Source: Saprospiraceae bacterium UBA1994
GTDB lineage: Bacteria; Bacteroidota; Bacteroidia; Chitinophagales; Saprospiraceae
Assembly (NCBI GenBank): GCA_002335865.1
Contig: DDCY01000029.1
Coordinates: 10,618-74,617, forward strand
Direction: 5' to 3'
Length of the DNA stretch: 64,000 nucleotides
Below the pieces are notes generated by a model. The model searched no databases and had not been told where the DNA came from. It was given only the letters and a program-made list of their open reading frames with translations. A program made the position numbers and the translations under genes. Positions 8,616-17,139 of the stretch are shown piece by piece (within the stretch, counting starts at the first letter, position 1; each line of letters begins with the position of its first letter).

Positions 8616-10994
8616 TTATATTTTTATAAATCTCTGAGTACTTCTGAATGTATCAGTAGTAAGAGACAAAATGTATGTTCCTTGTGGGTAATTGGCTACA
8701 TTGATTGCATTACCTGTTGTGTTGTTTCCAATTTGGATCGTATTTCTTAATTCACCTTGTAGAGAGATGATCTTTACAATACCATTGTCAAATGATGTGA
8801 GTACATCTAAGTACATAAGATCTTGAGCAATAGTAGGGTAGAGGTTTATTAAATTGTTATTCGCTTCTAGATCGGTAGTATTTGTCATACAAGCTTCACA
8901 GCTCTCATAACAAACTACGCCTGTCGATGATACAGCTTCAGCTTCTGTAAGGTCTACTAATCTATTAGTGAACATTCCGTCCGGTGTTGTCACAGTACAT
9001 GAACTACCTTCAATCAAAGATTCTTGGTTTTCACCATCCACCCCGTTTTTGAATTTGTATTCGTAGATGGTTTTGTCCAATTCTATAGTTACTGTCCATA
9101 CACCATCCCCATCATCGTCAGTCATTGGGATATTACCCCAGTTAGAGAATTGCCCAAAAAGATTAACACCATCTGCACTTACCGTTGCAACTTCATTCAT
9201 ATCTACAGAGAAAGTAGTCATTGTAGGTTCTGCAGCAGGGGCACAGTTAGTATCAGTAGTACACTCAGCGAAGCAAGTGTTTACTTCTGTAGTCCCAGCG
9301 TCTAGATATCTGTCATTGAAATTGTCTGGATTTGCACAGTCCTGCCCTGCTATGTTTTCCTTACATGAGAAATCAGGGCAATTGCCATTAGTGAAAGTAT
9401 AAAACCCTTCCCATCCTACAAGTCTTTCTATAGTAACACTATAAACTCCGTCTCCATCTTCATCGCTCATTTCATAGTTTCCTCCTGGAGCCCCAAATTC
9501 AGCACCTCCAGCTAACCAAACTCCCGTATCAGACGGATCATCTACACCTACGTTCCATGTAATATTTGCTGAAGTGCCACACGCATAGCAGCTTGCATAG
9601 CATACTGCATCTAAGTTCGTATCGGCAGTGACTGAGACTATTCTATTCGTAAATCCGTCTGTAGTAATTGTACAACTGTTTGTTTTATTTAGATCTTCCG
9701 ATCCTGTCCAATCATCGAATGAGAATTTGTATTCATGTGATCCAATTGGTAAACTTAATGTAGTCGTCCATACTCCATCTGCATCATCGTCATTCATTGG
9801 ATTGGCATTGCCTGACCACTCATTAAAAGCTCCACTTAGATACATTTGTGTAAATGTTTCAGTAGATTCATTCATATCTACATTAAAAGTAACTTCATAT
9901 TCAGGAATTTCACCACTAGTTACTACTCTTACATTGTCGAAGTAAGTGATTACGTCTACGTCAGCAGCATCTACCAGAAAATCAGCGAAGAATACTAGCT
10001 TGGAGTATGTATCTCCTATTGCTGGTGTGAAAGGATCTTCTAATGATGGTGCTGTGAAATCAATACATACGGTTTCCCATTCATTTACAAGGGTATTTGA
10101 TACTGATTGAATCCAATTTGGTGCACCACCCATTGCTTCTTCAAATTTAACAGAGATAGTACCTATATGATCCATATGAACATCAAGGCAAATCATACCA
10201 CTAGTCGCGTCTACTGGTGTCGTAGGATTAGGATTTGTAAAGGCTCCAGCCCATGGTTGTGCATTTGCTGGCTTATTAAGTTCGAATACAGTACTACTCA
10301 TGTTGATACCTGACATATTAGGGTTCGGTACTGGTGCAACAATAGAATCAGCTAGTGTACTTCCAAAGTGAAATAAGCCTGCAGTTGTTTCCGCAGTTTC
10401 CGCATCTAAAATTATAGTTGTCGTTTCGCCACTGCCGCCACCATCTGGGAACACTATATTATCAATATATATTATTTGTTCTGCAGGTGCAGCTTCTCCT
10501 AATCCATGGAAAAGAACTAATCTAGAGAACATTTTTCCCGCAGTCATAGAATTATTAGCTTCTCCTGCCTGAGTTAAATCAAAACATAACGTTGTCCATT
10601 CGTTCAGTACATCGTTTTGCACTGTTAGTTGCCATTCGTCCTCTGCTGTTCCATTTTCTAACTTTACAGTAAGACTATTTGTTTCTGAGAAATGTACGTC
10701 AATACAAATTTCTCCACCATTGGTCGCATCTATTCCTTCTAAAGGATCAGGATTAGAAAACCCACCTGCCCATTCTGGACCGTTGGCTAATTCTGTGAAC
10801 GGATATACAGTTGCACTTGTATTGATACCACTAGGATTAGGGTTAGCTACAGGATCTAATACTATTCCTTCTTGGGCTCCTCCAAAGAATTGAAAAGGAA
10901 TAGTAGTCTCAGGAGACTCGTAATCAAATACATTCTGAGCGTTTATCGATACCATTCCTAAGAATAGCATAATAGGGAGTAAATATTTTTTCAT
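8616..10994 (-). CDS. T9SS-secreted multimodular carbohydrate-binding protein
   Basis: This 792-residue protein has a Sec signal (cleavage after about residue 19, INAQ). Two copies of the same jelly-roll-like module seen in the locus lipoprotein at 2181-3764 occupy about 20-185 and 195-358. Three domains of about 110 residues follow (about 365-700). They resemble the E-set/CBM20-CBM48 fold of glucan-binding proteins, with blocks such as GAFNEW, DDDADGVWTTT and HEYKF. Each is paired with a Cys-rich tail (CYASCYACG type). The last ~80 residues are a T9SS type A sorting domain ending in RFIKI. No catalytic motif was found. It lies upstream of SusC on the same strand but is separated by a terminator. 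Binding and retention of glucan outside the cell is the likely role; the ligand is not known. Confidence 0.8.
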   Translation of the reverse strand: MKKYLLPIMLFLGMVSINAQNVFDYESPETTIPFQFFGGAQEGIVLDPVANPNPSGINTSATVYPFTELANGPEWAGGFSNPDPLEGIDATNGGEICIDVHFSETNSLTVKLENGTAEDEWQLTVQNDVLNEWTTLCFDLTQAGEANNSMTAGKMFSRLVLFHGLGEAAPAEQIIYIDNIVFPDGGGSGETTTIILDAETAETTAGLFHFGSTLADSIVAPVPNPNMSGINMSSTVFELNKPANAQPWAGAFTNPNPTTPVDATSGMICLDVHMDHIGTISVKFEEAMGGAPNWIQSVSNTLVNEWETVCIDFTAPSLEDPFTPAIGDTYSKLVFFADFLVDAADVDVITYFDNVRVVTSGEIPEYEVTFNVDMNESTETFTQMYLSGAFNEWSGNANPMNDDDADGVWTTTLSLPIGSHEYKFSFDDWTGSEDLNKTNSCTITTDGFTNRIVSVTADTNLDAVCYASCYACGTSANITWNVGVDDPSDTGVWLAGGAEFGAPGGNYEMSDEDGDGVYSVTIERLVGWEGFYTFTNGNCPDFSCKENIAGQDCANPDNFNDRYLDAGTTEVNTCFAECTTDTNCAPAAEPTMTTFSVDMNEVATVSADGVNLFGQFSNWGNIPMTDDDGDGVWTVTIELDKTIYEYKFKNGVDGENQESLIEGSSCTVTTPDGMFTNRLVDLTEAEAVSSTGVVCYESCEACMTNTTDLEANNNLINLYPTIAQDLMYLDVLTSFDNGIVKIISLQGELRNTIQIGNNTTGNAINVANYPQGTYILSLTTDTFRSTQRFIKI

Positions 10995-11157
10995 TCTTTT
11001 AGGTTTATTTGATTATCCGATTAGTAAGTATGAGATACAATGATCGACATAGATCTCTAAATATTTTGACAATAATACGCCATAGATAACTGAAAAACAG
11101 TGAAAATAACTACATCTTTACTACATCATCGTCTAATTAATTTATATTTACAGATGT
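10995..11157. promoter_or_regulatory. Divergent promoter region between regulator and locus
   Basis: These 163 bases separate the start of the minus-strand locus from the plus-strand regulator. A TATATTTA element (11143-11150) lies 7 bases before the regulator ATG. It resembles the Bacteroidota -7 motif TAnnTTTG. The heptamer CTACATC occurs as a near-direct repeat (about 11109-11129), a possible operator half-site. The assignment rests on position and motif only. Confidence 0.4.
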
Positions 11158-14028
11158 ATGGAATATAGTGATAATTTTAACGTAACTAATTGCAAGTCAT
11201 TATTTTGTGTGCCTTTAATTCGCTTGATTGTTTGTGTTTTATTACTACATCATAGTTCATTTTTACTTTCTCAAGTTAAAGTTTTAGGTATTCCAAATAT
11301 AGAATCGTTTACAAAAAAGGATTATAAGGCAGGTACGTCTAATTGGTCTATTGTCTCCATGAATAATGGAAATATACTTGTGGCTAACAATTCTGGATTT
11401 TTGGATTACAATGGAGTAAAATGGAATCTAAAGACCTTGCCTAACAGATCTATAGCAAGATCGATATGTTTAGCAGAATCGGGTAGAATATATGTCGGAG
11501 GACAGGATGAGATAGGTTATTATATGGCAGATTCTATTGGGAATCTCAGATTTCAGTCGATTAGACAGCAAATCCCAAGCATACATTTACCATTGGAGGA
11601 TGTATGGGAATGTAGGGCAATTGGGAATAAGGTATGTTTTAGATCGACAAACAAAGTTTTTATATACGAAGAGTCAATAGGTTTTGAAGTAATTGATCCA
11701 AAAGGAACGATTATATCGATTGATGATATCAATGGTTCATTCTATTATACAGATCTTACCGAAGGTATAGTTTCGGTTGATAGTCAGATTCCACTTCAAT
11801 TGGAGGGAGAGACTTTAATCGGCACTCAAATTGTCTCAATATTAGCTTTCGGTGAGCAAGAGATGCTTATACTTACTGAGCAAGATGGTGCCTATTTGGT
11901 ATTAGATAATATTGTCCGAAGAATTAAAGAGACTACATTTGATATTATTAAGAGATTTAGAGTGAACTGTGCTGTAGCTATATCAAACGGTCAGTTTGCA
12001 ATTGGTACTCAGTTTGGTGGCATTGTCATTATTGATCAGTATCAAGAAGTCATTTCTATCTATGACAAGTCCAATAATCTCATCAATAATGATGTCAGAT
12101 CTCTAAGTACTGATGCATATGGTAACCTTTGGGCAGGCACTAATAATGGTATAAGTAAACTAGATCTAGCAGGTCGTATAAGAGTGTTCTCTCCTGACGG
12201 TGATGAACAAAGTTCTACGTACGATATTGCCTGCGCTAATGAAAATCTATATATAGGCACTAATACTGGATTGTATAGAACGGGTATATCTAAAGCAGGT
12301 AGGAGTTATATGCATGATGGATTCACGAAGGTGCCTGGATCAGACGGACAGATATGGGGCATCAATGTAATTGATGATAAAGTACTTATAGGCCATAATG
12401 ATGGGCCATATCTATTAGAGGATGGATCACTTCGAAGATTAGCAGATCGGCCAGGAGTTTGGAAGTTTATTTCTACAAAGGATGAATACCTCTATGTGGG
12501 AACTTATACTGGTGTTGATATCTACAAATGGCATTTTGGTGTACCAATCTATTATAAATCCTTGGAAGGATTCACAGAGTCATCTCGAATAATAATTTCT
12601 GTAAGAGAAAATGAAATTTGGGTTTCCCATCCATATCGTGGAGTATACAGACTTACTCATAATGATCAATTTGAAAATGTGATTATTGAAAAATACGGAG
12701 AAGCAGGAGGTTTGCCCTCTGGCTTAGGTAATTATATTTTTGATATAAATGGAATACCTACTGTGACGGCTAGCACTGGTGTATATAGTTTTGATAGAGT
12801 GAGCAATGTATTTAAAGAAAATACTAACTTTCATGAGATAGATTCTGACGAACACAATGTGAGACGTCTATTAAATGAAGGATATTATATTGCAGAACAC
12901 GAAGTGGGAAAGCTAAATATAGTTCAAGAATCTAAAGATACTATTAGGGAAATATATCCAGAGCTTAATGATGTTTTTGTTGGAGGTTTCGAGAATTTAT
13001 ACGAATTAGATTCTAATACAATTTTGATCTGTACTGATAAGGGAGTCATACTATATAATAGTTCTAATATTGGGGGAAACATTGCGCCTAATGTAGAGAT
13101 ACACGAAGTGAAATTGGCTACTAGAGATAATCAAATTCTACATGCTGGTTATGGTGTGATATCGGAAGATAATGTGGTTCTGCAATCCAATGAAAATGCA
13201 ATAAGGTTTTTGTTTAACAGTTTTAACCATAGTGAGAGATCAAAATTTAGATATCGCCTAATTGGGTTGGAAGAGGAATGGTCAGATTGGACGAATGAAT
13301 TAAGTAAGGAGTATAATAACCTATCACATGGATCATATAGCTTTGATGTACAGACCGCAGATATGTACGGAACCACATCTGTATCTAAGAGTTATTCATT
13401 CGAAATTAAAGCACCGTGGTATTTGTCTTCAGTTGCTAAGTTGCTTGTTATAATACTATTTGTTGGGGGATTATTACTGATCTATATTGTTCCTCAAAAA
13501 AAATATAAAACTGAAACCAAAGTATTACAATTAGCAAATCAACAATCGGAAGAAGAAATCGAAATACTCAAATCTCAACAGCTTGAATCTGAAATCGTCC
13601 ATAAAAATGCTCAACTCGCATCTTCAACATTACATCTAGTACAGAAAAATGAAACGATTAATAAAATCCGGACAGAAATAGAAAGCGTTAGAAAAACAGT
13701 TAAAGATCCGGAAGCGAAGAAAGAATTGAAGAAGGTGATTTCTGTATTGTCCGATGATGAACGATTGGAGGACGATTGGGAAAGCTTTAGTGTGCACTTT
13801 GATCAAGTGCATTCCGACTTCCTTAAGCGACTGAAAGAACAATATCCTGAGTTGACTCGAAAGGATCGCAAGATGGCCGCTTACCTCAGAATGAATTTAT
13901 CGACAAAAGAAATTGCACCGCTACTAGGTATCTCAGCTAGAGGTGTAGAGATCGGAAGGTATAGATTGAGAAAGAAAATGGAGTTGGATACTGGGATAAA
14001 GTTACGCAAGTATATGGTGGAGTTTTGA
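11158..14028 (+). CDS. SusR-like membrane-spanning regulator (propeller, Y_Y_Y, LuxR-type HTH)
   Basis: This 956-residue protein has an N-terminal signal/anchor segment (about 17-38). A large periplasmic beta-propeller sensor region (about 45-640) carries Reg_prop-like repeats such as LWAGTNNGISKLD and LYIGTNTGLYR. A triple-tyrosine (Y_Y_Y) domain follows at about 682-750, then a transmembrane helix at about 762-782. A cytoplasmic coiled coil (about 790-870) leads to a helix-turn-helix of LuxR/GerE type (about 900-945, ELTRKDRKMAAYL then STKEIAPLLGIS). There is no histidine kinase or receiver domain, so this is the one-component SusR type rather than a hybrid two-component system. It is divergent from the SusCD locus, so it probably senses an oligosaccharide in the periplasm and activates that locus. 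The architecture is clear; ligand and target are inferred from context. Confidence 0.85.
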   Translation: MEYSDNFNVTNCKSLFCVPLIRLIVCVLLLHHSSFLLSQVKVLGIPNIESFTKKDYKAGTSNWSIVSMNNGNILVANNSGFLDYNGVKWNLKTLPNRSIARSICLAESGRIYVGGQDEIGYYMADSIGNLRFQSIRQQIPSIHLPLEDVWECRAIGNKVCFRSTNKVFIYEESIGFEVIDPKGTIISIDDINGSFYYTDLTEGIVSVDSQIPLQLEGETLIGTQIVSILAFGEQEMLILTEQDGAYLVLDNIVRRIKETTFDIIKRFRVNCAVAISNGQFAIGTQFGGIVIIDQYQEVISIYDKSNNLINNDVRSLSTDAYGNLWAGTNNGISKLDLAGRIRVFSPDGDEQSSTYDIACANENLYIGTNTGLYRTGISKAGRSYMHDGFTKVPGSDGQIWGINVIDDKVLIGHNDGPYLLEDGSLRRLADRPGVWKFISTKDEYLYVGTYTGVDIYKWHFGVPIYYKSLEGFTESSRIIISVRENEIWVSHPYRGVYRLTHNDQFENVIIEKYGEAGGLPSGLGNYIFDINGIPTVTASTGVYSFDRVSNVFKENTNFHEIDSDEHNVRRLLNEGYYIAEHEVGKLNIVQESKDTIREIYPELNDVFVGGFENLYELDSNTILICTDKGVILYNSSNIGGNIAPNVEIHEVKLATRDNQILHAGYGVISEDNVVLQSNENAIRFLFNSFNHSERSKFRYRLIGLEEEWSDWTNELSKEYNNLSHGSYSFDVQTADMYGTTSVSKSYSFEIKAPWYLSSVAKLLVIILFVGGLLLIYIVPQKKYKTETKVLQLANQQSEEEIEILKSQQLESEIVHKNAQLASSTLHLVQKNETINKIRTEIESVRKTVKDPEAKKELKKVISVLSDDERLEDDWESFSVHFDQVHSDFLKRLKEQYPELTRKDRKMAAYLRMNLSTKEIAPLLGISARGVEIGRYRLRKKMELDTGIKLRKYMVEF

Positions 14029-14347
14029 TGGAAGAGAATGATTGAATTAACATTTTATATTATGTTTTGAATAATACTTTGAAAATGGCGTGCTTACTAT
14101 ATCGGTAACTTAATTAATAAAATTTGACATATTTTTTGCTGTTGCTGCTTGTAGACGTTGCATTTTTGTCTAAGTTATGAAAAGCTTCATAATTCCAATC
14201 ACACGTTCAGTAGTAATCCTAGTAATGTACATTTCTATTACATATTCTTATCAGATCTATATTGTATTGATCTAAGGCAGATGATCAAAATCATATTTTT
14301 TATAAATGACTTCATTATATTTGAAACTAAATATAATAACTGTACTA
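14029..14347. other. Intergenic region, no feature seen
   Basis: This AT-rich stretch lies between the regulator and fumC. An open frame upstream of the fumC start has no family resemblance and low-complexity composition, so it is not called. No clear terminator follows the regulator. Confidence 0.5.
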
Positions 14348-15742
14348 ATGGTAAAATATAGAAAAGAGAAAGACAGCATAGGATATATCAAAGTACCTTC
14401 AGATGCATATTATGGACCGCAAACGCAAAGATCTATTCAAAACTTTAAGATAGGTGGACAACGTATGCCTATCGAAGTGATTAAAGCGTTCGGAGTACTT
14501 AAAATGGCTGCGGCAAGGACTAATGCCGCATTAGGTGTATTATCAAAAAAGAAAGCAGTACTCATAGAAAGAGTATGTAAGGAGATAATAGAAGGAAAAC
14601 TCGACGATCAATTCCCATTAGCAGTTTGGCAGACAGGTAGTGGTACTCAGTCTAATATGAATGTCAATGAGGTAGTAGCCAATCGAGGACATGTACTTAA
14701 GAAGGGTAGTCTTGCTGACGAGAAGAAAGCGTTGCACCCAAATGATGATGTAAACAAATCTCAATCATCGAACGATACATTCCCAACAGCTATGCATATC
14801 GCGGCTTATCATACGGTGGTAGATGTAACTATCCCTGGACTGAAAAAACTAAGAAATACACTTCATGCTAAGTCCGAAGAGTATATGAATGTGGTGAAGA
14901 TCGGACGTACTCACTTCATGGATGCTACACCTCTTACACTTGGACAAGAATTGTCAGGATACGCGTCTCAATTAGAGCATGGCATACGAGCAATAGAAAA
15001 TACTATGGCCCACTTATCGGAGCTAGCGCTTGGAGGTACTGCCGTTGGCACTGGACTTAATACACCTAGAGGATATGCTAAGAAAGTAGCAAAAGAAATA
15101 GCTAATATAACAGGCCTACCTTTCGTAACTGGTACTAATAAGTTTGAAGGATTGGCAGCGCATGATGCTATCGTAGAGACTCATGGAGCACTCAAGACTG
15201 TCGCTGTGTCTCTTATGAAAATAGGTAATGACATACGCATGTTGGCATCTGGTCCAAGGTGTGGCATCGGAGAGCTTAATATTCCAGCTAACGAACCTGG
15301 ATCGTCTATCATGCCTGGTAAAGTGAATCCTACACAGTCGGAAGCACTGACGATGGCTATGGCTCAAGTAATGGGAAATGATGTAGCCATTAATATTGGT
15401 GGTATGAATGGACATTTTCAGCTCAATGTGTTCAAGCCAATGATGATCTATAATTTTCTTATGTCAGCAAGACTGATAGGTGATGCTTGTATTAGTTTCA
15501 GTGATAATTGTGCACAAGGTTTAGAGCCTAACTACGAGAATATCACAGCGAATCTCAGTAATAGTCTCATGCTAGTTACTGCTTTGAATACAAAGATAGG
15601 TTACGATAATTCTGCAACTATAGCCAAGAAAGCACATAATGAAGGAACTACTCTCAAGCAAGCAGCAATGGACTTAGGTTTCCTTACTGAGAAAGAATAC
15701 GACCAATGGGTTAAGCCAGAAAAGATGACTAAGGGATTGTAA
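14348..15742 (+). CDS. fumC: Class II fumarate hydratase
   Basis: This enzyme interconverts fumarate and L-malate in the TCA cycle, in the cytosol, as a homotetramer without an iron-sulfur cluster. The ATG at 14348 (MVKYRKEKDS) gives 464 residues, the normal length; an in-frame ATG 14 codons upstream would add a non-homologous tail. The superfamily signature GSSIMPGKVNPT (from about residue 318) carries the catalytic serine loop. The TGSGTQSNMN and HPNDDVNKSQSSND blocks typical of FumC rather than aspartase are present. It appears monocistronic and is followed by a strong terminator. Confidence 0.96.
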   Translation: MVKYRKEKDSIGYIKVPSDAYYGPQTQRSIQNFKIGGQRMPIEVIKAFGVLKMAAARTNAALGVLSKKKAVLIERVCKEIIEGKLDDQFPLAVWQTGSGTQSNMNVNEVVANRGHVLKKGSLADEKKALHPNDDVNKSQSSNDTFPTAMHIAAYHTVVDVTIPGLKKLRNTLHAKSEEYMNVVKIGRTHFMDATPLTLGQELSGYASQLEHGIRAIENTMAHLSELALGGTAVGTGLNTPRGYAKKVAKEIANITGLPFVTGTNKFEGLAAHDAIVETHGALKTVAVSLMKIGNDIRMLASGPRCGIGELNIPANEPGSSIMPGKVNPTQSEALTMAMAQVMGNDVAINIGGMNGHFQLNVFKPMMIYNFLMSARLIGDACISFSDNCAQGLEPNYENITANLSNSLMLVTALNTKIGYDNSATIAKKAHNEGTTLKQAAMDLGFLTEKEYDQWVKPEKMTKGL

Positions 15743-15770
15743 GATTGTATATTTTTTTAGACAAACGTTT

Positions 15771-15805
15771 AGCCTAGTTTCATTCATTTGATGCTAGGCT
15801 TTTTT
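15771..15805 (+). terminator. Terminator after fumC
   Basis: A seven-base perfect stem (AGCCTAG / CTAGGCT) has a loop of about 16 bases and is followed by TTTTT. It lies 28 bases after the fumC stop. Confidence 0.8.
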
Positions 15806-15928
15806 CGTTTCAGATTAATCTAAGATCCAAGTTTGAGTATTATTGTAGATACGTTTTCGGGTATCAGGATATTTTTTTAGTGGCCTGTTTCCTTACTTTT
15901 CTTTAGTCTTGAAAATCAAATATATTTC

Positions 15929-16471
15929 TTAGAATCCAGCATCTTGTATCATATAACTATTGTACATGGTGGTGTACTTCTTCCAGGGTGTGTCTTTATA
16001 ATAGTCTCTAGCAAAGTAGGTGACAATAAGCTCCATACTTCTTGAGTCTTGATATCCAGGTATAGGTTGTATTACCTTCAAGCCTTCATCTAGAAATACT
16101 ACAGTAGGAAAGCTAAGTCTACCCTTGAGAATGAGTTCAGCTAACTCGTGATGACCTTTACGACCAGATTTAACATAAGAGTATTTTAATCCATTGAAAA
16201 TAATATCATCCTTATATTCAGCATCGAACTTGACAGCATAATAATTATTGTTAATATATCTCGCGATATCAGCTTTTTGGAATGTATTTTTATCCATACG
16301 CTTACACCAGCCACACCAATCGGTGTATACATCTATTAAAACTTTGCGAGCTTTTCTTTTCTGCATTACTTGCATTTCTTCCCATGTAAGCCATTGTATC
16401 TCATCCTGAGCATGAGATACGCTTATACTGATCATTATGCTAAATACTATATGTATGACTCTTAACATCAA
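15929..16471 (-). CDS. Exported thioredoxin-fold protein
   Basis: This 180-residue protein has a Sec signal (cleavage near VSHAQ, residue 22). It has a thioredoxin fold with active-site C53-G-W-C56 following VYTDW, and a cis-proline strand SFPTVVF at about 125. The DUF255/thioredoxin-7-like form (WLTWEEM at the start, KRMDKNTF after the active site) suggests a periplasmic disulfide reductase or a thiol-maintenance protein. It stands alone between fumC and pdhB, on the opposite strand from both. The fold and redox site are certain; the partner is unknown. Confidence 0.8.
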   Translation of the reverse strand: MMLRVIHIVFSIMISISVSHAQDEIQWLTWEEMQVMQKRKARKVLIDVYTDWCGWCKRMDKNTFQKADIARYINNNYYAVKFDAEYKDDIIFNGLKYSYVKSGRKGHHELAELILKGRLSFPTVVFLDEGLKVIQPIPGYQDSRSMELIVTYFARDYYKDTPWKKYTTMYNSYMIQDAGF

Positions 16472-16715
16472 TTTTTTATGTGCTGTATTCGCAGATTTAT
16501 CGACTGAACCTGTTGTTTATAAGGCTCATCCTTTCTGTGATACTAAAATATAATTACACAAGCGATTATACAAGCTATTTTCGGTGGGATTACATGGTTT
16601 AAGTTTACTTTAACTCAATTTAATGCCTATTGTTGTTGAATTGTTATAGAGCAATAGATGGTTAACTTGGCAAACGCTTGGGGTCACCTCAAAATTTCTG
16701 GTAATACCAATATTT

Positions 16716-17072
16716 GTTAATATCTTTTTTGAGGTGTGACAAAGCTCAATATGGTAGGAAGTAGCGATACACTTTGGTTAGACATTGGGTATGATAAGAT
16801 ATAGATGCCATAAGGTAAGATTTTGAGAATCTTAAGAAAGAGACCTTCTTGAAGAGAAAAAAATAGAAGAGAAGAGATTCAAGGTCGTGATTACTAATAA
16901 TAAAGATATACCACTGTAAATCACCGTGGTTGAGGCATTACCCGTATCTCAAGACGAAGATCTGGAAGTGACGATCAACGATTTATTGAATGGTGTAATG
17001 AGTCAAGGTAGAGGTAAAGTAGAATGGGATCTCAAGCTCATATCAGGTCAATCTATAGAGTTGATTATATAA
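16716..17072 (+). pseudogene. Decayed C-terminal part of a DUF4139 (MuiA-like) protein
   Basis: Successive frames read as a broken DUF4139 C-terminus. VNIFFE is at 16716-16733. After a frameshift comes VGSSDTLWLDIGYDKI (from about 16754), ended by TAG. After another shift comes FKVVITNNKDIPL (16878-16916), then an in-frame TAA (16917). The frame then continues ITVVEALPVSQDEDLEV and, near its end, KVEWDLKLISGQ, to a TAA at 17070-17072. The order and spacing match the family consensus (ANIFFEGTYVG, SDTLxISLGRDK, NNK, EDQIPVSQ, GxxxWxLKLxPGE). At least two frameshifts and two nonsense changes make it non-functional. The N-terminal half is not recognizable upstream. No intact copy is in the window. 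Confidence 0.75.
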
Positions 17073-17107
17073 CTGAATTCTCCATCCATTCGTTTAGATA
17101 AAAATAT

Positions 17108-17115
17108 TAATTTTG
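17108..17115 (+). promoter_or_regulatory. Bacteroidota-type -7 promoter motif before pdhB
   Basis: TAATTTTG matches the TAnnTTTG consensus and lies 24 bases before the pdhB ATG, giving a short normal leader. No good -33 TTTG is obvious at the usual distance. Confidence 0.5.
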
Positions 17116-17139
17116 CGCATTAAAGAATAATTCAACAAT

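Larger units (their letters stand above)
16472..17139. other. Region between thioredoxin-like gene and pdhB
   Basis: Apart from the pseudogene and a promoter motif, it contains an inverted repeat, 16683-16694 against 16727-16740 (GTCACCTCAAAA / TTTTGAGGTGTGAC, one-base bulge). That repeat partly overlaps the decayed gene. Nothing else coding was seen between 16472 and 16700. Confidence 0.5.

Noticed and set aside
9024..9402. Two long plus-strand frames inside the T9SS binding protein gene
   Set aside because: They are antisense to a clear multidomain protein and show no conserved motifs; they arise from its repetitive composition.
14158..14361. A 67-codon frame before fumC
   Set aside because: Low-complexity, rich in Phe/Ile/Asn, overlapping the fumC start, with no homology that I recognise.
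16683..16740. Inverted repeat GTCACCTCAAAA / TTTTGAGGTGTGAC as a terminator or element end
   Set aside because: It overlaps the DUF4139 remnant, has a long loop and no T-run or target duplication, so no function could be supported.
16716..17072. Alternative genetic code or stop-codon recoding to explain in-frame stops
   Set aside because: Frameshifts are also present, and all intact genes in the window use the standard code; decay is the simpler reading.
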